From positions 6,934 through 70,933 of the forward strand of contig JAJHRM010000003.1 of the NCBI GenBank assembly GCA_020832965.1: a stretch of DNA of 64,000 nucleotides, in the 5' to 3' direction. This DNA comes from Thermofilum sp. Its GTDB lineage: Archaea > Thermoproteota > Thermoprotei > Thermofilales > Thermofilaceae. This document shows positions 16,915-25,478 of this stretch, one piece after another. Below the pieces are notes generated by a model. That model was not told the origin of the DNA. It ran no database searches and worked only from the letters and a program-made list of their open reading frames with translations. Position 1 is the first letter of the stretch. Every line of letters begins with the position of its first letter. Position numbers and translations under genes: made by a program.

Positions 16915-17589
16915 CTAGGCAAAAAGTACACGTTGTAATTGCATGAGTTCATGCCCAGTAGTTTCTTCGCCAACTAGAGCTCCCTTCGTATTGGCAATAA
17001 GCCCTGTTTTAAGGAACATTTTCCCCCTGTTGATCGTTAAGACGCCTGCTTTCACCTTCAATATTCTCTCTATCGTAGAAATTTCTTCGTCGCTCGCTAG
17101 AGGTGGAACAGTAACGCCTCTATTGGTAGCTACAGCTAAGCTCCCCACAAAGGGGATGTCACCTATACTCATCTGGTGACATTCAACATTCAGATTTTCC
17201 TCGATTACTTTTAAAATACCTCTTGAAAAGATCCTGCTGGCAATGCAGCCATAATCATTTGCCAGCACTAAGTTGCCAATACCTGTTTCTCGGATATCCT
17301 CTAGGATTACGAAATTCACACCAGGAAGCATTTTCTTTAATGCCTCAATCTCTGAATCAGTGATTATTCTCGGCAATAATATGCCGTTATTATTACCCGC
17401 CAAAAGGACTCCTAAGAGCCTTGTGCCAGCAATCGTCAGTCTGTATACTTCTACCTTAAGGTTCTCAATAATCTTGCTCTCAAGCTTGCCTGGAGCGTCT
17501 ACAGGAATTAAAGAGAAATTGTCATTTGCAAAGACATATACGCCAATATTAGGCGTGCCGTAGAGCGAAAAAGTCTCTATATTGACCAT
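16915..17589 (-). CDS. eif6: Translation initiation factor 6 (aIF6)
   Basis: 224 residues. Repeated beta-alpha modules with GNNNGILLPRIITDSE, VLANDYGCIASR, TNRGVTVPPLASDEE and NTKGALVGEETTGHE, the pseudo-fivefold pattern of IF6. It binds the 50S subunit and prevents premature joining. It follows rpl31e without a gap, the standard archaeal order L39e-L31e-IF6. Its TAG stop lies inside an ACGCGCTAGG GC-box-like sequence. Confidence 0.97.
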   Translation of the reverse strand: MVNIETFSLYGTPNIGVYVFANDNFSLIPVDAPGKLESKIIENLKVEVYRLTIAGTRLLGVLLAGNNNGILLPRIITDSEIEALKKMLPGVNFVILEDIRETGIGNLVLANDYGCIASRIFSRGILKVIEENLNVECHQMSIGDIPFVGSLAVATNRGVTVPPLASDEEISTIERILKVKAGVLTINRGKMFLKTGLIANTKGALVGEETTGHELMQLQRVLFA

Positions 17590-17904
17590 TTACTTCTCTG
17601 CCTCGCCCTCCTCCATCCCGTGCGGTAGGACTGTAACTTCTGCTATCTCCCCCGTCACCACCCTAAATTTCACATCAACCTTCACTTTTCTGGGTGGCCT
17701 CTCGACACCCCTAGACCACAGGATCACGTTGAGCCTCGGATCGATCCTTATGCCTCCTGAGTACCTCAAGTGCCTAGCAATGAATTCTCTTATCTTTCTC
17801 ACAGCAACCTTGCTTCTCTTCTTTCGGGGAGCGCTGTAAACGCTCCGCAGGTTCACTATGTAGGTCCGAGTGTGTTCCCCCTCAGGCTGCTTGCTGGACA
17901 CCAC
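17590..17904 (-). CDS. rpl31e: 50S ribosomal protein eL31
   Basis: 104 residues, with RTYIVNLRSVYSAPRKKRSKVAVRKI and IDPRLNVILWSRGVERPPRKVKVDV, the L31e pattern. It lies near the tunnel exit. Start GTG at 17904 (a second GTG follows); GGTGAAG is just upstream. Eight bases after the L39e stop. Confidence 0.96.
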   Translation of the reverse strand: MVSSKQPEGEHTRTYIVNLRSVYSAPRKKRSKVAVRKIREFIARHLRYSGGIRIDPRLNVILWSRGVERPPRKVKVDVKFRVVTGEIAEVTVLPHGMEEGEAEK

Positions 17905-17912
17905 GCTTCACC

Positions 17913-18065
17913 TTACAGTTGCATTCTGCTTCTACGCCAGTTCCTTCTAGGTTTCCTACGGACTCTACCTAGAGTCTTGCCAATTACCCATATGGGAACT
18001 TGGTAGTTACTGCGCGTAGCAGCTGCTAAGCGAAGCTTTTTACCTAGAGGTTTGGAGTGAGCCAT
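17913..18065 (-). CDS. rpl39e: 50S ribosomal protein eL39
   Basis: A 50-residue basic protein: MAHSKPLGKKLRLAAATRSN followed by an arginine-rich tail with VPIWVIGKTLGRVRRKPRRNWRRS. It is the smallest ribosomal protein and lines the exit tunnel. The ATG at 18065 is preceded by GTGATGAG. First gene of the L39e-L31e-IF6 operon. The usual upstream neighbour PDCD5 is separated from it by module 5. Confidence 0.96.
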   Translation of the reverse strand: MAHSKPLGKKLRLAAATRSNYQVPIWVIGKTLGRVRRKPRRNWRRSRMQL

Positions 18066-18098
18066 TCTCATCACTTTCCGCCAACTTTTAGGAAAATT

Positions 18099-18112
18099 TG
18101 TTTATAAACTTT
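18099..18112 (-). promoter_or_regulatory. TATA box before rpl39e
   Basis: AAAAGTTTATAAACAAA on the minus strand, about 40 bp before the ATG, giving a leader of about 15 nt that still holds the GTGATGAG ribosome site. Confidence 0.55.
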
Positions 18113-18234
18113 TAGAGCGCGCAAACCCATGCTGTAACGCTTTGCTCCTCTAACTCACTAAGGGTGGCGAGTTCGTCTGCTGAAAGTGCGGGAAGAGGTT
18201 CACGCTTTTCTTACAAGAGGGTAGGCACGAGCAT

Positions 18235-18743
18235 TAGCGCGCGCTAAGAAAAGGTGATTTTCATATAAGAGGAGGAAACACGCTAAGGAGGCGTTCAAGA
18301 GCCTGGCTACGCACCTCATAGAAGTCTTGAGGCGGCTCGGAGTTACAGAGAACTACATAGGCTATCCCACGGATTGCAAATCGAACCTGAATGGAGAGCA
18401 ACTTGGCCTGGAGCTATAGGAAGCTCGTGAGTAGGATCGCCACTACTGCCGAGAATCATGGAATAGCTGTCTATGCTGTCCCAGAGAACGGGACAAGCAT
18501 AACATTCGCGTACCACGGCTGCGAAGTCGCTAGGAATCCAAGAGGCTTGATACACTGCCCTTATGGGCGCGTTATGCACAGCGACGTAAACGCAGCGTGG
18601 AGGGGGAAAGCTGCCCACAAGCCTCAAGACGAAAACATGCATCGTGCCCTCAGGAGGAATGAAGCTGGTCAAGAGCGAGTAGGGGCTCGGCGACTACTGA
18701 CCCCACGCAAAAAGGCGGGGCGACGAGGTGGCGCGTAAGCGCG
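18235..18743 (+). pseudogene. TnpB remnant with zinc-finger end, module 5
   Basis: Begins at a perfect box TTAGCGCGCGCTAA. Reading frames in pieces give the TnpB C-terminal half: KEAFKSLATHLIEVLRRLGV, then, after an interruption near 18419, WSYRKLVSRIATTAENHGIAV, TSITFAYHGCEVARNPRG, LIHCPYGRVMHSDVNAAW with the last RuvC aspartate (DVN). Only two of four finger cysteines remain and stops break the frame. It ends with ACCCCACGCAAAAAGGCGGGG, CGACGAGGTGGCGCG, and GCGCTA, which is also the TAG stop of convergent PDCD5. Confidence 0.75.
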
Positions 18744-19088
18744 CTAAAAGCTGAATTTTACCCTTATGTCTCTTCGTGTGCTTGATAGCTGGGCTAGGAT
18801 CTGTTTCAGCGCATCATCATCTATTGGAAGCCTAATCCTGCCTGACTGGGCTAGTTGTATAAGTTGAAGCTCAAGAGTCTCCACAAGCTCCGGCTTAACG
18901 AGTTTCAGGTTTGTTAATCGGGCTCTAGCCTCAGGTGTTAAAATTCGTCGCAAGAGTTCCTGTCTAACGGCTTCCTCCTCAGCTTTTCTGGCTGCCGCCT
19001 CCCTTTCTGCCTCTAAGCGACGCTGATACTCGGCTAGCTTTCGTCGCTTAATTTCTTCTAATTCGTCGTCTACCTCGCCATAGCTCAT
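18744..19088 (-). CDS. PDCD5-like DNA-binding protein (TFAR19 family)
   Basis: 114 residues from the ATG at 19088. A charged N-terminal helix ([28 protein letters not shown], here about 10-37), then a three-helix core with [18 protein letters not shown] and [14 protein letters not shown] ending, the PDCD5 pattern. Archaeal members bind DNA or ribosome-related partners; the role is not settled. It is normally next to rps19e and rpl39e; here modules 5 and 6 separate it from both. Confidence 0.93.
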   Translation of the reverse strand: MSYGEVDDELEEIKRRKLAEYQRRLEAEREAAARKAEEEAVRQELLRRILTPEARARLTNLKLVKPELVETLELQLIQLAQSGRIRLPIDDDALKQILAQLSSTRRDIRVKFSF

Positions 19089-19154
19089 AGTCAACACCAA
19101 TTCCGTATAGTTTATGATTGCTTTAAGGTTTTTGTGGCATTGCACACTACAGTG

Positions 19155-19352
19155 TAGAAGACAGGCGCGCGGAAACTTAGTAAAGGTTTACGGGCGTCGT
19201 GTAAGCTCACGCCAGGGGTCTGAGAGACCTGATCCACTGCCCGCTCGGCACGTCCGCTCGCAGACATAAACATCGCTCTAAGCATACTGGAGCGGGGGGG
19301 CAGCCGCCTCTCACAATAAGAAGGCAGGGTGACGACTAGCGTGCAAAGCGCG
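19155..19352 (+). repeat. TnpB-derived right-end module 6
   Basis: The remnant DLIHCPLGTSA matches the zinc-finger region of module 5 (GLIHCPYG), then frame loss, then AATAAGAAGGCAGGGTGACG and GCGTGCAAAGCGCGCGCTG. The hairpin is largely lost. It points toward the stop of rps19e 28 bp further on. This is the most decayed copy that can still be recognised through its coding content. Confidence 0.5.
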
Positions 19353-19379
19353 CGCTGTGGAATGCTCGGAGATGTTACT

Positions 19380-19868
19380 TTATGATGATTGTACGGGACT
19401 CGTTTGCGTTATGGCGAGGTACTTTCGAAGCTCTGGCCTTTCCTCTGTTAATTTTTTAAATATTTGCAGTGCGACTCTGTCAAGAAGAGATTTTCCCCTC
19501 GGAGTAACAATGCGACCTCTCGGCGTCTTAGCTATCAAACCAGCACTTTCGAGCTGTTGAAGAGCTTTTCTTATTGATGATCCACCGCCTTTCTTAAAGT
19601 GTTTTCTTTTAACAGTATTCTTGGTCCTACCTCCGTAGGCTGTACGAAGCCTCTCAAGACCCACTGGTCCGTTGAGATAAACTTTTCTAAGGAGAGCTGC
19701 ACATCTTTTGTACCACCACTCCGGGTCCTCAGGGGGGCGTTCACGCGTGGGGCCTGTTTTAGCGTAGAGACTCCACTCAGGAGGCCTTATCTCGCCGGTA
19801 TTCTCTTTTAGGTACTTAGCTACCTCCTCGATCAGCAGTCGCGCCGGCACAAGCCTTACATCCACCAT
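19380..19868 (-). CDS. rps19e: 30S ribosomal protein eS19
   Basis: 162 residues from the ATG at 19868 (VDVRLVPARLLIEEVAKYL); the open frame five codons upstream is not needed. Marks of S19e: PPEWSLYAKTGPTRERPPED, WWYKRCAALLRKVYLNGPVG, RTAYGGRTKNTVKRKHF and SIRKALQQLESAGLI. The 3' side holds modules 6 and then PDCD5, so the usual S19e-PDCD5 coupling is broken. Confidence 0.96.
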   Translation of the reverse strand: MVDVRLVPARLLIEEVAKYLKENTGEIRPPEWSLYAKTGPTRERPPEDPEWWYKRCAALLRKVYLNGPVGLERLRTAYGGRTKNTVKRKHFKKGGGSSIRKALQQLESAGLIAKTPRGRIVTPRGKSLLDRVALQIFKKLTEERPELRKYLAITQTSPVQSS

Positions 19869-19972
19869 ACTCTGCCACCACATCCTCGAATTTACTTATT
19901 TAAAGATTTGCATTGGGAAAATAGTAGCAAAGGACAAGTGAAAAATAAAAGGGACTGCGAAAGGCGAGACAT

Positions 19973-20740
19973 GTGTCTGATGTAGTAAAGACCGGCGACT
20001 GGGTAGTGCTCTACTACAGCGATAAGCGCAGGTACGTTGTAAAGGTGGAGAGTGGAAAGACCTTTCACACGATGCATGGAAGTATAAATCTATCCAGCCT
20101 CGTCGGGTTAGAATATGGTTGCTCTATCGAGACTAATATCGGAGAAAAGCTAACAGTATCAAGGGCCTCATTTATTGACAGGCTTGAAGTACTCCAAAAA
20201 TATACACAAGTTATCTACCCAAAGGATGCCGCGTACATACTCTTGACCGCGGGTATAGGTCCCGGATCGAGAGTGGTAGAAGCCGGGACTGGCACAGGAT
20301 ATATGACAGCGATACTTGCATGGTACGTGAAGCCCAGCGGTAGGGTCTTCACGTACGAGATAAGGAAAGAATTTTATGAAAGAGCGCTCAAGAACCTTAA
20401 AACTCTGGAAGTCATACAGTATGTTGAGGCTAAGAACAAGGACGTGAGGAATGGAATAGATGAAGAGGATGTAGACGCGGTTGTTCTCGATATGCCTGAT
20501 CCCTGGAACGTAGTTGAAGAGGCCATGAAGTCGCTTACTCATGGGGGCTCAATAGCTATCTTTGTACCTACAGTCCCACAACTTGAAAAAACGATAATTT
20601 CTCTTAAAAAAGCAAACTTTAAACAAATAGAGCCGGCGGAGATTCAATTAAGGAGGTTCAAGCCGATCCCAGAGGAACTTCGCCCAGAAACCCTAGGTGT
20701 AGTTCATACTGGTTACGTAGTTGTGGCCCGCAAAATATGA
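19973..20740 (+). CDS. trmI: tRNA (adenine-N1-)-methyltransferase TrmI
   Basis: 255 residues. N-terminal beta domain, then a Rossmann methyltransferase core: VVEAGTGTGYMTAILAWYV (motif I, about 100), FTYEIRKEFYERALKNL, DAVVLDMPDPWNVVEEA. The family methylates A58 (and A57 in archaea) of tRNA in the T-loop for heat stability. GTG start at 19973, preceded by GGCGAG. Divergent from rps19e with about 100 bp of shared promoter region. Confidence 0.93.
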   Translation: MSDVVKTGDWVVLYYSDKRRYVVKVESGKTFHTMHGSINLSSLVGLEYGCSIETNIGEKLTVSRASFIDRLEVLQKYTQVIYPKDAAYILLTAGIGPGSRVVEAGTGTGYMTAILAWYVKPSGRVFTYEIRKEFYERALKNLKTLEVIQYVEAKNKDVRNGIDEEDVDAVVLDMPDPWNVVEEAMKSLTHGGSIAIFVPTVPQLEKTIISLKKANFKQIEPAEIQLRRFKPIPEELRPETLGVVHTGYVVVARKI

Positions 20741-20784
20741 CCCCGCGAAAACCTTATAGCGGTCTGCAGCAAGTTTTAATTGTA

Positions 20785-20892
<108 letters not shown>

Positions 20893-20962
20893 GTAAGATC
20901 TCCGAGAGCATTCTACGCCTAATAACGCGCTATAGAGATGCCGTATCCGGGAGTGTCGGCAA

Positions 20963-21010
20963 CTAAGCAGCATGTCTGCGTACAGTAGGCTTCGCAGACG
21001 TGCTGCTTAG
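20963..21010. other. Strong 18-bp inverted repeat
   Basis: CTAAGCAGCATGTCTGCG (20963-20980) pairs with CGCAGACGTGCTGCTTAG (20993-21010) with one G-U pair and a 12-nt loop. It lies between tRNA-Leu and the 3' end of the next gene, 40 bp beyond that gene's stop. It may be a transcript end or a small structured RNA; no T-tract follows on the minus side. Confidence 0.7.
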
Positions 21011-21050
21011 AGCTAATGTTTTTAAGAAGCTATGCATTGATGAGGAAATC

Positions 21051-21458
21051 TCACATTGTTGGAGAAAGACGCTTAATGGGTCTTATATCCAGTAGGAAAA
21101 TTCTCTTCCAACCGGCTTTCTCAAGTAAGGAGTCTAAAGTTTTTAGCACGCCGAGCTTAAGCGGTGCTAACACAACCTTGTGAACCTTACCCCTACGTAC
21201 CGAGTAAATCATTAAAATTATGGTTCCATTCCCCCTCTTCCCGGGCGAGTACACAAGAACACAGTCCTCCAGGAAATCGTTCTTCTCAACCAAACCGTAT
21301 TCAAAAAGCCACTCCTTAATCAGTGTAAAGTAGCTCTTATACCCATGCTGGTTCTTTGCGTATCTTAGCCCACTCATAGCCAGATCCAGCCAGAAGACTT
21401 CATTGTCCTTGTTAACGATATATAGCCCCAGACTCCTCAGGGTCTTTGTCCTTAACAT
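21051..21458 (-). CDS. Hypothetical protein
   Basis: 135 residues. No recognised family. It begins with a basic segment (LRTKTLRSLGLYIV), followed by alternating strands and helices (VFWLDLAMSGLRYA, CVLVYSPGKRGNGTIILMIYSVRRGKVHKVV) and ends KRIFLLDIRPIKRL. The mix suggests an alpha/beta fold of about 130 residues; no catalytic motif is visible. Transcribed alone. Upstream 270 bp hold only the tRNA-Phe promoter and a CCGTAAAAATATTTTTGCGG palindrome. Confidence 0.55.
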   Translation of the reverse strand: MLRTKTLRSLGLYIVNKDNEVFWLDLAMSGLRYAKNQHGYKSYFTLIKEWLFEYGLVEKNDFLEDCVLVYSPGKRGNGTIILMIYSVRRGKVHKVVLAPLKLGVLKTLDSLLEKAGWKRIFLLDIRPIKRLSPTM

Positions 21459-21730
21459 AAAGCCTAGCTATCGCTCAAAGAAGGGGTATAAATTACTTAC
21501 TCCCAGAAAGCCTCGGTAGCAACTAGATCCTCAAGGGCATGTATTAAAGGGTCTGCAGATACACGTCAATAACCGTAAAAATATTTTTGCGGACAGAAGA
21601 GCATTTAATGAGGCATAGGGCATCAGTACATATACAAGTTGCACACTTAAGGAAAAGCAAGTTGCGCTAACCCTCTTATTCACCTAGACACAACATTTTT
21701 AAACTTCCGCAAACAACAACTACATGTAAA

Positions 21731-21820
21731 GCCGGGGTAGCTCAGCTGGGAGAGCATCCGGCTGAAGAAATTTCCGCGGAAACCGGAGGGTCCCGGGTTC
21801 AAATCCCGGCCCCGGCACCA
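21731..21820 (+). tRNA. tRNA-Phe(GAA) with one intron
   Basis: Acceptor GCCGGGG/CCCCGGC, anticodon stem TCCGG/CCGGA, loop CTGAAG, a 14-nt intron (AAATTTCCGCGGAA) at the canonical 37/38 site, then A. T-arm CCGGG-TTCAAAT-CCCGG, CCA encoded. The mature length is 76 nt. An ACATTTTTAAAC TATA-like box lies about 35 bp upstream. Confidence 0.95.
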
Positions 21821-21882
21821 CGCAGAATTCATGGATAATTTTTCACTGCTTTTGTTTTATCTGGGGAATATTTAGAGAAGCA

Positions 21883-22938
21883 TTAGAAGGTTCCACCGCG
21901 TGTCCTCGGCACCATTTGATGGTTAAAGGGTGTTTCTTCCAGGACGAGCTTACGCACGGAGGGAGCCTCTTCTAATATCTTCCCCTTTTTCACAAGGTCT
22001 ATAAGGAGTGGGTGCAGGTATTTAGCTGGGTAGAATTGCCGGTACTTTGAGGAATAAGGCCCCAGCTCATCATACATTACCTCGATTAGTGTTCCAGCTT
22101 CGGTGACTAGTTGATGAGTCATGGCTACGAGGTTTGCATTCCTGTAGAAGCGTAGGCCTGTTTGGAAGTGGTCTTTCACTCTAACTGGACAATAGTGTAC
22201 AGTTGTATTAGCTGAAACAGATTCTGCGTAGCGGATTAATTCTAAAGCCGCCTCTTCGCTCCCCTCAGCTGCACGATAATCCTTTGACAGCTTAAAACCG
22301 CGCAGCTGTAAGGACAGAGAATTTGACTCGGTAAATTCCAGCTGGTTCAAGTTGATAAAGTCAACTTCGTATTTTTCCGCTAAGTTTAGGAGCTTTAAAA
22401 GAAAGTCCCTGCTGCGAGGCAGCGCTGGGTACTCTAGACCAACGCTTAGTTTATCCCCCCATTCACGCGCTAGCTTCAAGGCTTCCTCCAACTTATCCAG
22501 CGGGGCATGTATTCTAAGCTCGTTTAGACCCACGTCTGCCAGTTCCTTAAGTCTGTCTCTCTTTAGTAGTAGCCCAGTTGTGTAAATGTGTATGTGAAAC
22601 TTCTCTCCAAATTGATCCTTAAGATAGGAAATAGTCTGCACTGCTAGTTGGTGCTTTAAAAGCGGGTCTCCCCCTGTTAAGCTAGCTCCTTTTGAACCGG
22701 ACTTTAAAATCTCAGCTTCTAGCCTTTTGAAGTACTCGAAAGGATTTGTTATCTCCGTCTCATTCACGATTATTAAGTCCCTCTGCCTCCTGTACTCACT
22801 CAATGGGCAGTAGAAACAGCTACAGGGACAGAGCCCGGTCAGGAAAATGATGGTTTTTAAGCCTTGCTGGCATAGCATGCATCCCCTTGGTAGCTTACCA
22901 TACACAATACTTCCGGTCGCCAGATTCTTTACACGCAT
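21883..22938 (-). CDS. Radical SAM protein (COG2108 type)
   Basis: 351 residues from the ATG at 22938 (a GTG four codons earlier also opens the frame). Cysteines CQQ upstream and the cluster motif CPCSCFYC (about residue 45) bind the 4Fe-4S cluster; GGDPLL follows as the SAM-binding loop. The family is archaeal, resembles pyruvate formate-lyase activating enzymes, and its substrate is unknown. It follows the UPF0147 gene by 40 bp on the same strand. Confidence 0.82.
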   Translation of the reverse strand: MRVKNLATGSIVYGKLPRGCMLCQQGLKTIIFLTGLCPCSCFYCPLSEYRRQRDLIIVNETEITNPFEYFKRLEAEILKSGSKGASLTGGDPLLKHQLAVQTISYLKDQFGEKFHIHIYTTGLLLKRDRLKELADVGLNELRIHAPLDKLEEALKLAREWGDKLSVGLEYPALPRSRDFLLKLLNLAEKYEVDFINLNQLEFTESNSLSLQLRGFKLSKDYRAAEGSEEAALELIRYAESVSANTTVHYCPVRVKDHFQTGLRFYRNANLVAMTHQLVTEAGTLIEVMYDELGPYSSKYRQFYPAKYLHPLLIDLVKKGKILEEAPSVRKLVLEETPFNHQMVPRTRGGTF

Positions 22939-22978
22939 TTGTGTAAACACTGCAGTCCTTAGCGCTTCCCGTCAAGCG

Positions 22979-23239
22979 CTAGTCTTTAACTTGCTCGAGC
23001 AGGGAGACTATCTGCCAAATCTTCGTCCTCGCAAAGAGAGGGGTGTTTGGATCCATCGAAATTTCATCGAGCTTCGAAATCACCGTAGCAGCTTTTAGTC
23101 CAGGAGTCATTTCGGGACTCATTAGTACCTCTATAGACTCTGTTGCCACGCGCCTTATATTTCTGGGCACACCCCTGTCATCAGCAATCTGTTTTAGAAG
23201 CTCAATAGCATTTTTAATCTGGGGGGCAACTTCGCTCAT
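22979..23239 (-). CDS. UPF0147 family protein
   Basis: 86 residues from the ATG at 23239 (SEVAPQIKNAIELLKQIADD). All-helical, with DRGVPRNIRRVATESIEVL and PGLKAATVISKLDEISMDPN, the archaeal UPF0147 pattern. Function unknown. The open frame upstream runs through the shared promoter region with rpl14e and was not used. Probably co-transcribed with the radical SAM gene. Confidence 0.85.
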   Translation of the reverse strand: MSEVAPQIKNAIELLKQIADDRGVPRNIRRVATESIEVLMSPEMTPGLKAATVISKLDEISMDPNTPLFARTKIWQIVSLLEQVKD

Positions 23240-23325
23240 AATCCTCCACCAAGTTGAGCTTTTTCTGCAGGCAAATATATCTATTTTCGTCCAGAGCACT
23301 CGTCCACAAGCAGGAAAAGCATACA

Positions 23326-23342
23326 TAAAATTTTTAAAAAAT
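23326..23342 (+). promoter_or_regulatory. A/T-rich divergent promoter of rpl14e and UPF0147
   Basis: AAAATTTTTAAAAAATATG is nearly symmetrical and lies 30-45 bp before the rpl14e ATG and about 90 bp before the UPF0147 ATG. Either strand could carry a TATA box. Prediction only. Confidence 0.4.
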
Positions 23343-23371
23343 ATGTTAACTTTCATGCCTTGATTAACGCT

Positions 23372-23668
23372 ATGAAGCTTTACGATGTAGGAAGGATATG
23401 TGTGAAGACAAGCGGAAGAGAAGCAGGCTCAAAGTGCGTCATAGTGGATATCATAGATGATAATTATGTCCTGGTAACAGGCCCGAAAAGTTTAACTGGA
23501 GTTAAAAGGAGGAGAGCGAACATCAAACACCTAGAGCCTTTAGATAAAAAGATAGGCATAAGCAAGGGAGCCAGTGATGAGGAAGTTCTCGCCCTCCTTG
23601 AAAAATCGGGTCTGATCGAATATATGAGGGAGAGGGTAAAGCCCGAACTTTCAGCGAGCTTTATTTAA
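23372..23668 (+). CDS. rpl14e: 50S ribosomal protein eL14
   Basis: 98 residues from the ATG at 23372 ([20 protein letters not shown]). KOW-like core with [23 protein letters not shown] and [17 protein letters not shown], the L14e pattern. It pairs with cbf5 16 bp downstream, a common archaeal operon. Confidence 0.95.
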   Translation: MKLYDVGRICVKTSGREAGSKCVIVDIIDDNYVLVTGPKSLTGVKRRRANIKHLEPLDKKIGISKGASDEEVLALLEKSGLIEYMRERVKPELSASFI

Positions 23669-23684
23669 TGTTCGGTGCCTGCCT

Positions 23685-24695
23685 TTGCCTGCAAAGTACC
23701 TTGCAACACTACAGAAACGCGAAGTACTCTTTAGAACAGAGGAAGAGACGGATTTTTCCTATGGATGGTTACCTGAGGAGAGACCTCCAGACATTTTACT
23801 AAAATACTCTGTGATAAATCTGGATAAACCGGTTGGACCCTCTAGCCATGAGGTTGTTGCATGGCTAAGGAGACAACTAGGTATAGGAAAAATCGCGCAT
23901 GCTGGAACCCTTGACCCGAAAGTTTCCGGGATTTTACCGATAAGCGTAGGGCACTCTACTCGAATACTACCAGTCCTGTTAAAGGAGGACAAGGAATACG
24001 TCTGCGTCATGCGTCTTCACGGAGATGTTGACCAAGAAAGATTGGAGAATGTTATCAGGTTGTTTAAGGGCAGGATTTATCAACGTCCACCATTGCGCAG
24101 TGCCGTTAAAAGGACTATAAGAATCAGGCGGATATACGACATAGAGCTCCTCGAATTCTCAGGCAGAACGGCACTCCTTCAGGTATGGTGTGAAGCCGGA
24201 ACCTATATGCGTAAACTCTGCCACGACATTGGAGAAATCCTTGGCGTCGGAGCACACATGCAGGAGCTCAGGAGGATAAGATCTGGGTCTCTAAAGGAAG
24301 AAGATCATCTGGCAACCCTACACGACGTAGTAGATGCTTACCTTATATGGAAACAGGAGGGGATCGATACCTTTTTGCGGGAGGTGTTTCTACCAGTGGA
24401 ATTTGCCGTCCAGCACTTACCTAAGGTGTGGATTAGAGATTCAGCTGTCGATGCGATATGCCACGGCGCACCCTTAGCAGTACCAGGGATAGTTAAGCTT
24501 GAAAGCGGCATAAAGGTCGGTGCAGAGGTTGCAATCCTCACGCTCAAAAACGAACTAGTAGCGGTGGGAAAAGCAGAAATGACTTCAGGAAAAATGCTTA
24601 GCGAGTCTAGGGGCATAGCTGTAAAGCCGAGATATGTGCTCATGGAACCCGGAACTTACCCAAAGAAGTGGAAGGCGAAGCAGCAACAGGCTTAG
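23685..24695 (+). CDS. cbf5: tRNA/rRNA pseudouridine synthase Cbf5 (TruB/dyskerin)
   Basis: 336 residues. The catalytic aspartate lies in HAGTLDPKVSGILPI (about residue 80); EYVCVMRLHGD, RPPLRSAVKRTIRIRRIYDIELLE and the C-terminal PUA domain (from about 250, PLAVPGIVKLESGIKVGAEVA) complete the family. It is the enzyme of H/ACA guide RNPs and also modifies tRNA U55. The start is TTG at 23685, the only start near the conserved N-terminus. Confidence 0.96.
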   Translation: MPAKYLATLQKREVLFRTEEETDFSYGWLPEERPPDILLKYSVINLDKPVGPSSHEVVAWLRRQLGIGKIAHAGTLDPKVSGILPISVGHSTRILPVLLKEDKEYVCVMRLHGDVDQERLENVIRLFKGRIYQRPPLRSAVKRTIRIRRIYDIELLEFSGRTALLQVWCEAGTYMRKLCHDIGEILGVGAHMQELRRIRSGSLKEEDHLATLHDVVDAYLIWKQEGIDTFLREVFLPVEFAVQHLPKVWIRDSAVDAICHGAPLAVPGIVKLESGIKVGAEVAILTLKNELVAVGKAEMTSGKMLSESRGIAVKPRYVLMEPGTYPKKWKAKQQQA

Positions 24696-24724
24696 CTCAG
24701 TTAAGGTTTCTCGCAGGTGAGACA

Positions 24725-25255
24725 TCAGTAGCTATAACTATCCAACAATATGTTTGCCAGGGCGATCAACACATCGACAGGCTTCTTCAAGGAAGAAATT
24801 TTGACTGATTCAACCCCATCAACATGCACACTGTGTGAAAAAATGAGAGTTATTTCATCCTCGATGCCCCTCAATACTTCTGTTATTTCTTTACCCCTCG
24901 TAGCGACCAGGTACCCCCTCATCTCAGCACCCGTATTCTTGACTTTCTCGATCACAAAGCCCCAGTGCGGGAACTTCTTTAGCCCACTTGCTTTCGCCTC
25001 TTCAACCGCAGAGACTACCCTTCTATGAATACCCATATAGGAAGACTCATCTACATGTATGTGCTTCGCTTTTTCACCTGAAACTGAGACCTTCACATTT
25101 ATACCATGCAAAATGAAAACCAGAGAAACGTCCCTGCGGATATCATGAGACGTAAACATCGCAGAGACAACTATCCTCTTAACCAGAGAAGCATCCTCCT
25201 TAAACACATCAAAAGGCATCACAACCACAAACTTACGCCTCAATGCATCCACCAT
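24725..25255 (-). CDS. TrmY-like SPOUT methyltransferase (DUF358)
   Basis: 176 residues from the ATG at 25255. SVSAMFTSHDIRRDVSLVF-like segment (VVSAMFTSHDIRRDVSLVFI), KHIHVDESSYMGIHRRV and a C-terminal SHSVHVDGVE loop match the TrmY family, which methylates pseudouridine 54 of archaeal tRNA. Some family motifs are weak, so another RNA target is possible. The ATG at 25276 lies at the TATA-like TTTTATATG and is too early. Confidence 0.75.
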   Translation of the reverse strand: MVDALRRKFVVVMPFDVFKEDASLVKRIVVSAMFTSHDIRRDVSLVFILHGINVKVSVSGEKAKHIHVDESSYMGIHRRVVSAVEEAKASGLKKFPHWGFVIEKVKNTGAEMRGYLVATRGKEITEVLRGIEDEITLIFSHSVHVDGVESVKISSLKKPVDVLIALANILLDSYSY

Positions 25256-25367
25256 ATGCAAAGAACAACACAGCATATAAAATAGTTATACGTGAAGGCA
25301 TACATAGACAAATAAAACCATAACCCAGGACTAATCTGTATCAGGGCTTTAGCATGCGAGGATTTAG

Positions 25368-25478
25368 AGCCGGGGCCGGGATTCGAACCCGGGATAGATC
25401 GGGTATCTAAGGCTAGTTGACCACTGCAGCCTCGCCCCCTTACGGGTCCGACGCCTTAGTCCACTCGGCCACCCCGGC
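25368..25478 (-). tRNA. tRNA-Cys(GCA) with two introns
   Basis: Acceptor GCCGGGG/CCCCGGC with discriminator T (U73, typical of tRNA-Cys) and no encoded CCA. Removing 17 nt (ACCCGTAAGGGGGCGAG) and 19 nt (TGGTCAACTAGCCTTAGAT) yields TCGGG-CTGCAGA-CCCGA, anticodon GCA; the first intron is in the anticodon stem, the second at the canonical site. Anticodons for Ser, Leu and Thr were tried and fit worse. Confidence 0.82.

Noticed and set aside
20963..21010. H/ACA or C/D guide RNA at the 18-bp hairpin
   Set aside because: No pseudouridylation pocket, ACA box or C/D boxes in the right places.
25368..25478. Ser, Leu or Thr identity for the minus-strand tRNA
   Set aside because: Their anticodon loops do not join to paired stems without several misfits, and U73 fits Cys; only GCA yields a five-pair stem with a seven-base loop.
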